A stretch of DNA of 64,000 nucleotides from the NCBI GenBank assembly GCA_016875405.1, contig VGRJ01000004.1, positions 1 through 64,000 of the forward strand, in the 5' to 3' direction. The notes beneath the pieces were generated by a model that saw only the letters and a list, made by a program, of their open reading frames with translations, had not been told where the DNA came from and searched no databases. Both the position numbers and the translations under genes were made by a program. Origin of the DNA: Deltaproteobacteria bacterium. Lineage in GTDB: Bacteria; Myxococcota_A; Polyangia; Polyangiales; Polyangiaceae. Numbering within the stretch: position 1 is the stretch's first letter; every line of letters starts with the position of its first letter. Below are positions 8,395 to 17,424 of this stretch, piece after piece.

Positions 8395-9537
8395 TTGCGT
8401 CGATCGTTCGCTCGCGCCACGTTCGGTCGGGTGAGCTGCTCGACGACGAGGACGCGCCGCGGCAGCGCGTTCGACCCAACGGTTTTCCTCCTCTTGCTCG
8501 GTGTCGGCGCGCTCGACGCCGCCTGCGCCACCGCCTCGTCGAGCGCGAAGGGCCCAACTCGCGCGCGGAGCTTCGTTGCGCCGCCTACACCCATGGCCGC
8601 GACCGCGAAGGTACCCGCGCCGAGCGCGTCGGCGGCACAGCCGTCGCCCGAGCTCCCCGCGGCGACGACGCACGAGCTCACGCAGCTCCTCGACGCGCGC
8701 GTGCTCTTCTTGGCGCGCGGCGAGAAGGGACGCCTCGCGGTCTTGACGGACGAAGGCGGCGTAGTCGTACCGCAGCGCTACGAACATGGCGCGTGGGAGC
8801 GGCTGCCCATCCCGGAGGAGCACCGCGCCACCACCGAGGCTGCGCGGCTCGGCATGTATTTCGGTCGAGACGATCGGCCGCGGCTCATGGGCTATCGCCT
8901 CGTCGGGGGCGAGCCGCGCATGGTCTACCTGCGCTACCGCGACGGGCGATGGCACGATCAACGGCGCGAGGTCGGCTCGCTCGCGGGCGACGACGCTGCG
9001 CTCTTCGGCGAGCTCGGCGAGGCCGATCCGGAGATCGTCTGTCGGGCCGAAAACTCATGCATTTTGAAGAGCCGCCGCGGCTGGCAGGTACATCGCTCGG
9101 CGCTGCCGCTCGAGTCGGTGACCCGTGCCTTCTCGGGGCGAGGCTACGCGGCCCTCGCGACCGGGCTATTCCGCGGCGAGAACCTCGGCTTCGAGCGCCT
9201 CGGCGGCGAGACGCCCTGGAAGGCCGTGCCCTCGGGGTTCTGGATCGGGCCCGACGGTGACGCGGCGGTCGTCGATCGGGGCTCGGAGCGCCTCTTCACC
9301 CGGGGCCCAGGCGCGACGGCGTGGCTCACGCAGCCGTCGCCGATCCACGGACCGCGCGACGTCGCAGGAGGGCGTGCGGAGCGCTTCGTCGTCGGTGACG
9401 GGGGAGTCGCGGTCCTCGGGCAGGATGGCGCGCGTCGACTCGGAGCGCCGAGCCTCGCGTTGTCGCGCGTGATCGTGATCGACGACCACGTGGTGACGGC
9501 CGGCCCCTCGGGAGTGTTCAGGATCCGCCGCCGCTAG
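8395..9537 (+). CDS. Hypothetical lipoprotein with beta-propeller-like C-terminal part
   Basis: 380 residues from TTG 8395; GTG at 8430 is an alternative that leaves a more usual leader. The hydrophobic stretch TVFLLLLGVGALDAACATAS fits a lipoprotein signal with the acylated Cys in DAAC. An Ala/Pro/Ser linker follows. The remainder is built of short beta segments with repeated G-x-W/F patterns (GRWHDQRR, RGWQVHRS, PWKAVPSGFWIGPDG), suggesting an irregular beta-propeller. I do not recognise a family. Its 3' end meets the convergent selO gene 12 bases away. Confidence 0.6.
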   Translation: MRRSFARATFGRVSCSTTRTRRGSAFDPTVFLLLLGVGALDAACATASSSAKGPTRARSFVAPPTPMAATAKVPAPSASAAQPSPELPAATTHELTQLLDARVLFLARGEKGRLAVLTDEGGVVVPQRYEHGAWERLPIPEEHRATTEAARLGMYFGRDDRPRLMGYRLVGGEPRMVYLRYRDGRWHDQRREVGSLAGDDAALFGELGEADPEIVCRAENSCILKSRRGWQVHRSALPLESVTRAFSGRGYAALATGLFRGENLGFERLGGETPWKAVPSGFWIGPDGDAAVVDRGSERLFTRGPGATAWLTQPSPIHGPRDVAGGRAERFVVGDGGVAVLGQDGARRLGAPSLALSRVIVIDDHVVTAGPSGVFRIRRR

Positions 9538-9549
9538 GCGCGGAGCGGC

Positions 9550-11025
9550 TCAGGTGCCGCAGAAGGTCTGCGTGACGCGCTCTTCGGGTCGCGGCGCGAG
9601 CGCGAAGCGCTCCTTGCCGGGTTGCTCGTCGTAGGGACGCGCGAGCACGTCGACGAGCTCATGAAAGGGCTCGAGGTCCCCACTCATGGCCGCACGGATC
9701 GCGAGCTCGACCTGATGGTTGCGCGGGATGTAGGCCGGGTTGACGGCGCGCATCGCGGCAGCACGTTCGGCGGCAGGTATGGGGCGCTCGTCGGCGAGGC
9801 GGAGACGCCAACGCTCGAGCCACTCCGTCACGGCGGGGCTCCCGAAGGTCGCGCGGAGCTCGGCGAGCGTCGCGTCGTCCTCCGCGGCACGCGCGAGCGA
9901 GCGGAACGTGAGGGTGAAGTCCGCCCCGGCGTCGGCCATGCAGGCGAGCAGCGCACCGTAGAGCTCTGCATCGCCGGCGCGCGCCTCGAAGAGCCCGAGC
10001 TTGCGGCGCGCGACCACTGCGTACGCGTCGTCGAACGCGCCGCCGAAGCGATCGAGGGACGTCTGCGCCGCCTCGACCGCAGCCGACTCCGAGTCGGCCA
10101 AGATCGGGAGCATCGCCTCCGCGAGCCGCGCGAGGTTCCAACCGGCGATGCGCGGTTGCTGGGAGAAGGCATAGCGTCCCTGCCGATCGATCGAGCTGAA
10201 GACCTTCGCGGGGTGAAACGCGTCCATGAAGGCGCAGGGCCCGTAGTCGAGGGTCTCGCCCGAGATCGCGCAGTTGTCGGTGTTCATCACCCCATGGATG
10301 AACCCGAGCCCGAGCCAGCGCGCGACGAGCTCGGCCTGACGCTTGACGACGCCATCGAGGAGCGCGCGAAACGGGTGCTCCGAGTCGAAGGCCTCGGGCT
10401 CGTGGAGCGACCGCGCGTGCTCGGCGAGCAACCGCAGACCGTCGACGTCACCGCGCGCAGCGAAGAATTGAAACGTCCCGACGCGCAGGTGACTCGACGC
10501 GACGCGAACGAGCACCGCGCCTGGGAGCGGCGCCTCGCGCATCACGTAATCGCCGGTGGTCACCGCACCGAGCGTGCGCGTCGTCGGGACCCCGAGCGCG
10601 TGCATGGCCTCGCACACGAGGTACTCGCGGAGCACCGGGCCGAGCGCCGCGCGTCCGTCACCGCCACGCGAGAACGGCGTACGCCCGGAGCCCTTCCACT
10701 GAAGGTCGTAGCGTCGCCCGTCGCGCGCGACGATCTCGCCCATCAGGATCGCCCGGCCGTCCCCGAGCTGCGGGACGAAGTGGCCGAATTGATGCCCTGC
10801 GTATGCGAGCGCGATGGGCTCGCTCCCCTCCGGGACCCGGTTGCCGGCGAGCACCGCGACTCCTTCGGGCGAGGCGAGCGCGTCCGGATCGATGCCGAGG
10901 AGCTCGGCGAGCCCGCGATTGACTTTAATCAACCCAGGAGACTCGACGGGCGTCGGAGCTCGGCGCGCATGGAAGCGCTCCGGGAGGCGCGCGTAGCGGT
11001 TGTCGAACGAGAAGGAGGGCGTCAT
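9550..11025 (-). CDS. selO: Protein adenylyltransferase SelO (YdiU/UPF0061)
   Basis: 491 residues from ATG 11025 ([18 protein letters not shown], the usual SelO N terminus). An upstream in-frame start at 11055 would add ten residues. Diagnostic stretches are [69 protein letters not shown] and [11 protein letters not shown] (pseudokinase-fold metal and nucleotide site). The protein ends in TFCGT; many bacterial SelO proteins end this way, while eukaryotic forms carry a C-terminal CxxU. SelO transfers AMP to Ser/Thr/Tyr hydroxyls and is linked to redox stress. Confidence 0.96.
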   Translation of the reverse strand: MTPSFSFDNRYARLPERFHARRAPTPVESPGLIKVNRGLAELLGIDPDALASPEGVAVLAGNRVPEGSEPIALAYAGHQFGHFVPQLGDGRAILMGEIVARDGRRYDLQWKGSGRTPFSRGGDGRAALGPVLREYLVCEAMHALGVPTTRTLGAVTTGDYVMREAPLPGAVLVRVASSHLRVGTFQFFAARGDVDGLRLLAEHARSLHEPEAFDSEHPFRALLDGVVKRQAELVARWLGLGFIHGVMNTDNCAISGETLDYGPCAFMDAFHPAKVFSSIDRQGRYAFSQQPRIAGWNLARLAEAMLPILADSESAAVEAAQTSLDRFGGAFDDAYAVVARRKLGLFEARAGDAELYGALLACMADAGADFTLTFRSLARAAEDDATLAELRATFGSPAVTEWLERWRLRLADERPIPAAERAAAMRAVNPAYIPRNHQVELAIRAAMSGDLEPFHELVDVLARPYDEQPGKERFALAPRPEERVTQTFCGT

Positions 11026-11109
11026 AACTCTGCCGGGCGCCGAGGAGCATGGCACGCGATCGCCGCAGGGGCACTGCCCGTCGCTCGCCCGACGCGCTCC
11101 CCTTTCGGC

Positions 11110-12741
11110 TCAGCGTCCCCCCGCCTCGTCCATCAGCACGCGCGCCGAGGCCGCCCGACCGCTCAACATCGCGCCGACGATGCCGTGCCCCGAGCGCGTC
11201 GACGCACCCGCGAGGTAGAGCCCGGGGATCGGACCACGATAGCCGGGCCGATGGCCCATGAACTGCTCCGGCGTGGCGGCGATACCGTAGCCCGTGCCCC
11301 CCGTCGCCCCGGTGAAGCGCAGGTGCGTCACCGGCGTGGCCGACTCGCGGTAGGTGACGCGAGCGCCAACACCCGGGAAGAGGCGCTCGAGCCGGGCGAG
11401 CAGGTTCGCCTCGATGGCGTCCTTTCGCGCGGTGTACGCGGCCTCACGACGGTAGCGCCACGCCTCGACACCCCGCTCGTCGACCCCCCAAGCGGACAGC
11501 GGTCCGGGCACGAGCGCCATCACCTCGAGCGTCGACTCACCGGACGGGGCGTGGTGGAGCGCGCTCTCGGGGTCCTTCAGCGAGCCGCTCGTGACGTAGC
11601 AGCCACGGATCGCGTCGGCAGGGTCGGCGTGCTGACGATAGACGTCTTCGACGTCGTAGCCGTCCATCTGCCAGTAGTTCGCGACGCGCATGCCGAGGTC
11701 GCGCAGGTCACCTCGGACGCCGAGGAAGGTCATGAAGAGCGGGGTCGCCATCGCGTAGCGGCGCGTTCGCTCGATGAGCCCGAGGGGGAGGTGCTCCGGG
11801 CCGACGAGCTCGAGGTAGGTGCGCTTCAAGTCGGCGTTCGAGAGGACGATCCGCGCCCGCACCTCGTGTCGCTCGCCGCGCGGTCGCTTGATCACGACGC
11901 CCGTCGCGCGACCACCCTCGACCAGGATGCGCTCGACCGGAGCGCGCACGTGCACCGTCGCGCCGTGCGCCTCGAGGGCGTCGACCAGCCGATCGGCGAT
12001 CACCTGACCACCCCCTTTGGGATAGTAGGCGCCGCGGAAGTAGTGCGCCGCGAGGCCGAGGTGCAGCGCCGCGCTCACCTTGCTCGGGGCGAGCCCGTAG
12101 TCACCATGCTGCCCGCAGAGGACCGCCCGGAGCCGCGGATCGCGGGTGATGCCCGCGAGGACGTCGCCGATGGTGGCCTCGCGATGGGGCGCGAAGCGGA
12201 GCGCGTCGAGCGCGAGGCGCGGCAGGTCTGTGAGCGGCGGCATCGTGCCGGGCTTGCGATCCATCGCGCGCGAGAGCCTCAGGATCGAGCCGACGAGCCC
12301 GATGTACCGCTCGATGCCGCGGCGCTCCGCCGGAAATTGTTGGACGAGCCGCTGTCGGTAGAGCTCGAGATCGGCGGGGATCCGAAAGCGAAAATCCGGG
12401 AAGACGAGCTCGTCAAAGCCGTCCTGATCCATCGGCAGGAAATCGACCCGGATCCCGAGGTCGTCGAGAATGCGCGGCATCATGCCCCCTGGCGCGCAGT
12501 CGCCGACGTAGTGGAGGCCGACGTCGAACCGGTAACGGGCCCCGCGCGCGCCGCGCTCGAACTGGGTCGCGCAGCCGCCCGCGACATAATGCGACTCGAA
12601 CACCGCGACCCGCAGGCCGCGCCGCGCGAGATAGGCCGCGGAGACCAAGCCGCCGAGGCCGCTCCCGACGACCGCGACATCGACGCTGATGGGGAGCTCG
12701 GGCTCTCGCGGCTTCGGCTCGGTCTCGCTCGGACTCGACAT
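11110..12741 (-). CDS. FAD-dependent oxidoreductase of the CrtISO / RetSat / phytoene desaturase group
   Basis: 543 residues, ATG start. The dinucleotide-binding motif DVAVVGSGLGGLVSAAYLAR (about 21-40) is followed by FESHYVAGGCATQFE, with the GG/GxA pattern of carotenoid isomerase and retinol saturase relatives. GGGQVIADRLVDALEAHGA and the C-terminal FAD segment GLYLAGASTRSGHGIVGAML complete the fold. Substrate is unknown; no carotenoid genes are adjacent. It precedes selO on the minus strand by 84 bases. Its promoter should lie in 12742-12855, next to the tRNA terminator. Confidence 0.85.
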   Translation of the reverse strand: MSSPSETEPKPREPELPISVDVAVVGSGLGGLVSAAYLARRGLRVAVFESHYVAGGCATQFERGARGARYRFDVGLHYVGDCAPGGMMPRILDDLGIRVDFLPMDQDGFDELVFPDFRFRIPADLELYRQRLVQQFPAERRGIERYIGLVGSILRLSRAMDRKPGTMPPLTDLPRLALDALRFAPHREATIGDVLAGITRDPRLRAVLCGQHGDYGLAPSKVSAALHLGLAAHYFRGAYYPKGGGQVIADRLVDALEAHGATVHVRAPVERILVEGGRATGVVIKRPRGERHEVRARIVLSNADLKRTYLELVGPEHLPLGLIERTRRYAMATPLFMTFLGVRGDLRDLGMRVANYWQMDGYDVEDVYRQHADPADAIRGCYVTSGSLKDPESALHHAPSGESTLEVMALVPGPLSAWGVDERGVEAWRYRREAAYTARKDAIEANLLARLERLFPGVGARVTYRESATPVTHLRFTGATGGTGYGIAATPEQFMGHRPGYRGPIPGLYLAGASTRSGHGIVGAMLSGRAASARVLMDEAGGR

Positions 12742-12855
12742 GACGTGGCTCCTCGAGGTTCGGCCCGCGAGGCGTCGGTGACGCCGCGGTGCGCCTGTCG
12801 ACGACGTAGGCCCGACGGCGTCGCAAGGCGACGGTCACGCGCGCGCGACACCCCC

Positions 12856-12893
12856 AAAAAGGGACGCCCTCCGCACGTCGTGGTGCGGAGGGC
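12856..12893 (-). terminator. Intrinsic terminator of tRNA-Pro
   Basis: A perfect 11-bp stem (12866-12876 pairing with 12883-12893) closes a six-base loop. Read on the minus strand it is followed within a few bases by five T (plus-strand A at 12856-12860). It starts three bases beyond the tRNA 3' end. Confidence 0.9.
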
Positions 12894-12895
12894 GG

Positions 12896-12970
12896 TCGGC
12901 GTGAGTGGATTCGAACCACCGACTTCCTGCTCCCGAAGCAGGCGCGCTAACCAGGCTGCGCTACACGCCG
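12896..12970 (-). tRNA. tRNA-Pro (anticodon CGG)
   Basis: The minus strand folds as a full cloverleaf. The acceptor stem CGGCGTG (12970-12964) pairs with CACGCCG (12903-12897), the anticodon arm is CCTGC-TTCGGGA-GCAGG with CGG at the anticodon, and the T arm is GGTGG-TTCGAAT-CCACT. Discriminator is A at 12896. CCA is not encoded. It reads the CCG proline codon common in this GC-rich genome. Confidence 0.95.
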
Positions 12971-12980
12971 AGGGACGCGG

Positions 12981-13009
12981 AGATTCTCTCGCGGGCGCCC
13001 ATCTGTCAA
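12981..13009 (-). promoter_or_regulatory. Sigma-70-type promoter of tRNA-Pro
   Basis: Minus strand: a perfect -35 hexamer TTGACA (13009-13004), a 17-base spacer and a -10-like GAATCT (12986-12981). Transcription would begin a few bases before the mature tRNA 5' end at 12970. The -10 box is a weak match (2 of 6 conserved positions), partly offset by the ideal -35 and spacing. Confidence 0.7.
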
Positions 13010-13107
13010 GGGCCGAGCGCTTCGCTCGGGGCGGCGTGTGCGAGGGGGCGGAGCCGTGCGAGCCGGGCGCCCTTGTGCCGGAGGGCCGCGCGCGGCAGGC
13101 TTGGTTT

Positions 13108-13827
13108 ATGGGGATCTTTGATCGGATGGGCCAGGTGATCTCGAGCAACGTCAACGCGCTGCTCGACAAAGCGGAGGACCCTCGCAAATCGGTGGAGCAC
13201 GCGATCACCGAGATGAGCGACGCGCTTCGGCAGGCCAAGCAGGAGATCGTCGAGGCGCTCGGGACGCAGAAGCGCCTCGGCATGAAGGCCGAGGAGACCG
13301 ACAAGGAGATCGCGAAGTGGGAGCAGCGCGCCGAGCTCGCGCTAAAGTCCAACGACGAGGCGCTCGCGCGCGAAGCGCTGAAGCAGAAGAAGCGGCTCGT
13401 CACGGAGCGTGACCGCGCCGAGGCGGTGCAGGCCGAGCAGCGCGGCATCGTGCTCACCATGAAGCGCGAGATGGAGCGCATGGAGGCGAAGCTCGGCGAG
13501 CTCAAGGCGCGCAAGACCACGATCGCCGCAGAGCTCGCGCGCGGGAAGCGGGCCGCCCAAGACCCGACCGCGCCGACGGCGCCGGGAGGCAAGGCGTTCG
13601 AGAAATTCCGTGAGATGGAGGACCGCATCGAGCAGCAGCGCTCGCAGGTCAGCGCCTACAGCGAGGTCGAGGAGGCGCTGCGCGACGGGCGCCCGAGCGA
13701 GGCCGATCTCGAGGCGCGCTTCGCCGAACTCGAAGGACGCGGCGTGACCCCTTCGGGGGCACCGACCGGGGACGGCCTCGACGACGAGATCGCGCGGCTG
13801 AAGAAGAAGCTCCGCATCGAGAGCTGA
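13108..13827 (+). CDS. pspA: PspA/IM30-family membrane-protection protein
   Basis: 239 residues from ATG 13108 (MGIFDRMGQVISSNVNALLD, the typical PspA/Vipp1 amphipathic start). The frame is open far upstream by composition only. Nearly the whole chain is coiled coil with heptads (EEIVEALGTQKRL..., LKQKKRLVTERDRAEAVQAEQ), then a Pro/Ala break and a C-terminal helix ending in ARLKKKLRIES. PspA proteins form ESCRT-III-like assemblies that stabilise the inner membrane under stress. No pspB/pspC/pspF is adjacent, so it is a stand-alone copy. Confidence 0.93.
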   Translation: MGIFDRMGQVISSNVNALLDKAEDPRKSVEHAITEMSDALRQAKQEIVEALGTQKRLGMKAEETDKEIAKWEQRAELALKSNDEALAREALKQKKRLVTERDRAEAVQAEQRGIVLTMKREMERMEAKLGELKARKTTIAAELARGKRAAQDPTAPTAPGGKAFEKFREMEDRIEQQRSQVSAYSEVEEALRDGRPSEADLEARFAELEGRGVTPSGAPTGDGLDDEIARLKKKLRIES

Positions 13828-13862
13828 GCGCGCGCGAGAGCGGCGGCGCGGGGAGTCCGCAA

Positions 13863-13878
13863 GACGTCGGCCGACGTC
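13863..13878. repeat. 16-bp perfect palindrome between pspA and tolB
   Basis: GACGTCGGCCGACGTC reads the same on both strands and lies in the 64-base gap between convergent pspA and tolB. It has no loop and no T-run. It could be a two-way transcript end structure, a protein site, or chance. Confidence 0.5.
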
Positions 13879-13891
13879 GCCTCGAGGGGGT

Positions 13892-15226
13892 TCACTTCGG
13901 CTCGGCGATGCGGCTCACCTTGCCGGGAGGCACTCGCGCCCAACGAAGCGAATCGCCAACGAGGGTCGAGAGCCGCTTCGCGCGGGAGCCGTCGATCCGC
14001 ATCAGGTAGAGGCCCGGCCCTTCGCCGCCCTTGCGGGTCGAGAAGAAAGCGACGAGGCGGCCGTCGGGACTACAAGCGGGGTAGCGGCTCGTCCCGCCCT
14101 GGGTGAGCCGCACCATGCCCCCGCCGTTCTCGCCGGTGGCGACGATGTCGGTCGCCTTGCCGAGCCCCACGGTGAAGAGCGCGCGCACTCCGTCCGGATG
14201 TCGGCAGAAGACCGGCGCCGAAGCCATGAGCCCAGAGGGCGAGATTGGCTTGCCGTCGACGAACACGCGCGTGCCCCACTTGGTGTCGCCGACGAAGGCG
14301 AGGCGCCCGTTCGGTGACCAGGTCGGGTGCATCGCGAGCTCGTTGTCGGACGCCTCGGTGAGGTGCTGCAGATCCGGGCCTCGAAAGAGCTTGATGCCCG
14401 CGCCGCGCGCGATCGACACGGCGACCTCGGCCTCGTTGCGCGAGAACGCGATGCCGTAGACCGAGCCTCGAGGGGTGAGCGAAATGGGCTCGGCGGCGCC
14501 GGCGCGGAACAGCCGAAATACGCCTCGATCGACGCTCGCCCCCCAGTAGAGCTGGTGGTCGGGCCCGAAGGAGGGGCTCACGGCGAGCTGATCCGGCGGC
14601 GATACTGCGTGAGGGTCGTGCCCGTCGCCGTCCATCACGTAGACGCGACGAGCCTTGCCATGTCCGAAGACGAACGTGAGCGAGCTCGAGAAGCCTCCCG
14701 CCGTGCCGGTGAGCGCGCCGAGCAGCGCATCCGCGAGCCGATGGGCCTCGACGCGGACCTGGCTCGCCTCGACCTCGATGCGCTGGTGGTACACGAGATC
14801 GTCGGGGGACTCGGTGAGCCAGCCCGTCACCTCGAGCGATACCTTGCCGCCCTCGAGGGACTTGCCGACGAGCTTCACCAGGGCCTCGGCGCCCTTCGCC
14901 TTCCAGCCCGCGAGATCGACCTTGGCGTCCGAGAGCAGCGCGTCCTCGGGCTCGGGCAAGAGCTCGTACTCGCCCGAGAGTTCGAGATCGCGCCGGACCA
15001 CGTTGCGGAGCGTGATGTCGCTCTCGTCGGCAGCGAGCGTGGGGTGCACGGCGATCTTGGGGAGCGGGCGCACGCCGTCGACCGCGCTCGACGCGACGAC
15101 GATGTTCTTAAGGATGTCCTCCGGCTTCGCGGTCGGCGCGTCCTCCTCAACCGCTTGAGCAGAGGCGAGCCTCGGCGCGAGCGAAGCGAGGACGGCAGCG
15201 AGGCGGAGCGACGAGCGGAACGTCAT
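13892..15226 (-). CDS. tolB: Tol-Pal system protein TolB
   Basis: 444 residues with a signal peptide ending near LASAQA. The N-terminal domain (about 45-185) has the TolB form, including VVRRDLELSGEYELLPEPED (compare the D-L-x-x-S-G-x-F segment). A C-terminal beta-propeller of PD40-type repeats follows (AVSPSFGPDHQLYW, AMHPTWSPNGRLAFVG, RYPACSPDGRLVAFFS). TolB is the periplasmic partner linking Pal to TolA. Its ATG overlaps the tolA stop (ATGA at 15223-15226), so the two are translationally coupled. It is the last gene of the operon. Confidence 0.93.
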   Translation of the reverse strand: MTFRSSLRLAAVLASLAPRLASAQAVEEDAPTAKPEDILKNIVVASSAVDGVRPLPKIAVHPTLAADESDITLRNVVRRDLELSGEYELLPEPEDALLSDAKVDLAGWKAKGAEALVKLVGKSLEGGKVSLEVTGWLTESPDDLVYHQRIEVEASQVRVEAHRLADALLGALTGTAGGFSSSLTFVFGHGKARRVYVMDGDGHDPHAVSPPDQLAVSPSFGPDHQLYWGASVDRGVFRLFRAGAAEPISLTPRGSVYGIAFSRNEAEVAVSIARGAGIKLFRGPDLQHLTEASDNELAMHPTWSPNGRLAFVGDTKWGTRVFVDGKPISPSGLMASAPVFCRHPDGVRALFTVGLGKATDIVATGENGGGMVRLTQGGTSRYPACSPDGRLVAFFSTRKGGEGPGLYLMRIDGSRAKRLSTLVGDSLRWARVPPGKVSRIAEPK

Positions 15227-16059
15227 GATCCACAGACGAAGGTGACGTTGGTCGAATTCGGACGGAGCTCCGGAAAATCCTCCGGGGGAGGCGGAATTTG
15301 CTGCCCCTGCGCGCTCTGCATAGCACGCTCGGCCGCCGAATCGATGTCGGGGTTGCCGCTCTTCGTCAGCGTGTAGCCGACGACCGTACCGTCAGGGCCG
15401 AGGGTCACCGATGCGACCGCACGCAGCCGCCCGCGCTCCTCAGGGGGAAGGTTCGCGCAGGGCGCACGGAAGCGGCTCGTAAACCACGCGACGACGCGGC
15501 CGAGGTAGCGCCGGGCGGCGTTCTTCTTGCGCGGGTCCGCGTTGGGATCGCCGTTCGGATCGCCTCCGGGATCGCCCGGTCCCGGAGGCGCTTTGCCATC
15601 CCCCGAGCCGACCTCGGCACCGCCGGTGGTCGTCGCTGGCACCTGCCCCGTCGCAGCGTCGCTCGACACCGAGGGCGCCGCGCTTCGAGCGTCGGGGGGT
15701 GCGTCGGGTGACGCGGACGACGCGAGCGGCAGCTCCTTCGAGGGGATGGCGGCCGGGTCGTCCTTCGCGCGGGTGCTCGGGCGCACCTCAGCCTGCGGGG
15801 CGGGCGGCGTCGGATCCGCCCAGGCGCTCGGCATCTTCACCTTCACCTTGCCACCGCCCAGCTTGATGTTGGGCGACTCGAGATCGAGGACGGGCTTGAC
15901 GCGGATGGGGACCGCGGCACCTCGATCGATCGAGGGCAAATCCGGGTCGTGTGGGCCGCTCTGCAAGGCGAGCGCGTAAGCCGCGAGGAACGGAATCGGC
16001 AACGCCACGAGCGCGGCGAGGGCGAGCTCACTCGGCTTGTAGTCGCGCCACGGTCGCAT
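15223..16059 (-). CDS. tolA: TolA-like energy-transducing protein (TonB C-terminal domain)
   Basis: 278 residues. There is a short basic N terminus, one membrane helix (SELALAALVALPIPFLAAYALAL, cut here for length), a long Pro/Ala/Gly-rich periplasmic stretch with DPNGDPNADP-like repeats, and a C-terminal TonB/TolA domain (RGRLRAVASVTLGPDGTVVGY, TKSGNPDIDSAAERAM). Position between tolR and tolB identifies it as TolA. It should span the periplasm and pull on Pal using the TolQR proton motor. It lacks the long Lys/Ala helix of enterobacterial TolA, as usual outside that group. Confidence 0.9.
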   Translation of the reverse strand: MRPWRDYKPSELALAALVALPIPFLAAYALALQSGPHDPDLPSIDRGAAVPIRVKPVLDLESPNIKLGGGKVKVKMPSAWADPTPPAPQAEVRPSTRAKDDPAAIPSKELPLASSASPDAPPDARSAAPSVSSDAATGQVPATTTGGAEVGSGDGKAPPGPGDPGGDPNGDPNADPRKKNAARRYLGRVVAWFTSRFRAPCANLPPEERGRLRAVASVTLGPDGTVVGYTLTKSGNPDIDSAAERAMQSAQGQQIPPPPEDFPELRPNSTNVTFVCGS

Positions 16060-16068
16060 CGCCTCGGC

Positions 16069-16488
16069 CTACTTCACCGGCTCGAGCTCGGGCTCGACGA
16101 GCAGATTCAACCCCTCCACGCCCGCCGCCCGCGCTGCCGCGACGACACGCGCGACCACCCCGTAACGGGCTGCTTTGTCGGCCCGGATGTAGAGCTCGCG
16201 CTCCTTCTGGATGCGCTCGCTCGTGCGGAGGACCTCCTCGACGTCGTTCGTGACGTCCTTCTCGCCGAAGACGATCTTCTCTTCCTTGGTCACCGTCACC
16301 ACGAGCTTCGTGTCGGTGACGGGGGTGTTCTGCGCGCGCACGCTGGGGAGCTCGACGCGCAAGCCTGAGGTGAGCAGCGGCGCCGTCACCATGAAGACGA
16401 CGAGCAGCACGAGCATCACGTCGACCAGCGGCGTGATGTTGATGTCGCTGAATCCGCGACCGCGTCGGTTGCCGAGCCCCATCCCCAT
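16069..16488 (-). CDS. tolR: TolR/ExbD-family biopolymer transport protein
   Basis: 139 residues. The N terminus (FSDINITPLVDVMLVLLVVF) has the ExbD/TolR signature, with the proton-relay Asp in LVDVML at the start of the only membrane helix. The periplasmic domain has the usual TKLVVTVTKEEKIVFGEKDV and AARYGVVARVVAAARAAGV segments. It forms the proton-driven motor with TolQ. 15 bases separate it from tolQ and 9 from tolA. Confidence 0.94.
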   Translation of the reverse strand: MGMGLGNRRGRGFSDINITPLVDVMLVLLVVFMVTAPLLTSGLRVELPSVRAQNTPVTDTKLVVTVTKEEKIVFGEKDVTNDVEEVLRTSERIQKERELYIRADKAARYGVVARVVAAARAAGVEGLNLLVEPELEPVK

Positions 16489-16503
16489 CGACGTCCCTCG
16501 CGC

Positions 16504-17424
16504 TCACCCGCCCTGGTAGGGCGGACCGGGCGGCGGGTTGACCCGCTGCAACGGAAACGGCCCCGACGACTCGGAGGGCTCCGGGAAGCGGGGTGCCACG
16601 AACGGAGCCGCGTGCGGCGGGAGCGGGGTCGGCGCTGTCGAGGCGGTGTGCCCGGGGCGGGGCGTCATGCCAGCGGGGAGGTACCCGCCCGTCGGTGCGG
16701 GCGTCCCGACGGGAGCCCCGAGCAGAGACGAAGACGCCGGCGTAGGGCTCGCAGCGGGGGCGGCCGCGGCGCCTTCGGTCACCAGAATCGCGACCCACCC
16801 TTGAGCCGCCGCCTCGACCTCATCGAGCAGGTCGTCGACGCGCTTCGACAACGCGTTGTAGCCGATGACGGCGGGGATCGCGGCGAAGAGACCGACCGCG
16901 GTCGCGATCAGCGCCTCACCGATGGCCGGCGCCACGACCGGGAGCGAGGCGCTCTTCTCGCGGCCGATGCGGAGGAACGCGTCCATGATCCCCCAGACCG
17001 TGCCAAAGAGGCCGATGAAGGGACCCGCCGAGCCGATCGACCCAAGCACCCCGAGCAACGACGACGCGCGCTTCTGCTCGTCGACGAGCGCGCGCTTGGC
17101 GAGCCCCTCGAGCGCAGCGGTGAGATGGCGGCGCGGCTCGAGGGCTCGAAGGAGTCGAGCGCCGGGTGCGTCGTCGTGATGGCGCGCGAGCTCGAGCAGG
17201 GCTTCCGCCCCGTTGGCGCGCGAGGCGTCGAGCTCGAAGGTCGCCTGAGCCCGAGACCAGCGGCGCAGCTGCAAGAGCTTCAGAACGAGGATGAACCACA
17301 CCGCCACAGCGGCGAGGATGAGGAGCAGGAGCACGACGAAGACGACGCCCGAGCTGTTCTTCGCGAGCGAGAGCGGGTCGAGCTCGACCGTCGTCCCCGA
17401 GGATGAGCCAGGGCCGCCGTTCAT
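16504..17424 (-). CDS. tolQ: TolQ (MotA/TolQ/ExbB proton channel)
   Basis: 306 residues with three membrane segments: one near residues 27-50 (VVFVVLLLLILAAVAVWFIL), and two in the conserved block LGVLGSIGSAGPFIGLFGTVWG and IGEALIATAVGLFAAIPAVIGYN. These carry the channel Thr/Gly residues of the family. The C-terminal ~75 residues are Pro/Ala-rich, longer than in E. coli TolQ (about 230), and look disordered. The ATG overlaps the pal stop by four bases. Confidence 0.93.
   Translation of the reverse strand: MNGGPGSSSGTTVELDPLSLAKNSSGVVFVVLLLLILAAVAVWFILVLKLLQLRRWSRAQATFELDASRANGAEALLELARHHDDAPGARLLRALEPRRHLTAALEGLAKRALVDEQKRASSLLGVLGSIGSAGPFIGLFGTVWGIMDAFLRIGREKSASLPVVAPAIGEALIATAVGLFAAIPAVIGYNALSKRVDDLLDEVEAAAQGWVAILVTEGAAAAPAASPTPASSSLLGAPVGTPAPTGGYLPAGMTPRPGHTASTAPTPLPPHAAPFVAPRFPEPSESSGPFPLQRVNPPPGPPYQGG

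Noticed and set aside
12866-12893. The hairpin next to tRNA-Pro as an attachment site
   Set aside because: Its perfect stem followed by a T-run in the tRNA direction is explained fully as a terminator, and no second copy of the tRNA end is seen.
9622-13827. A 1,401-codon open frame on the plus strand ending in PspA
   Set aside because: Only the last 240 codons (from 13108) are coding. The rest is the antisense of selO, the FAD oxidoreductase and tRNA-Pro; it is open only because GC-rich codons avoid stops on the other strand.
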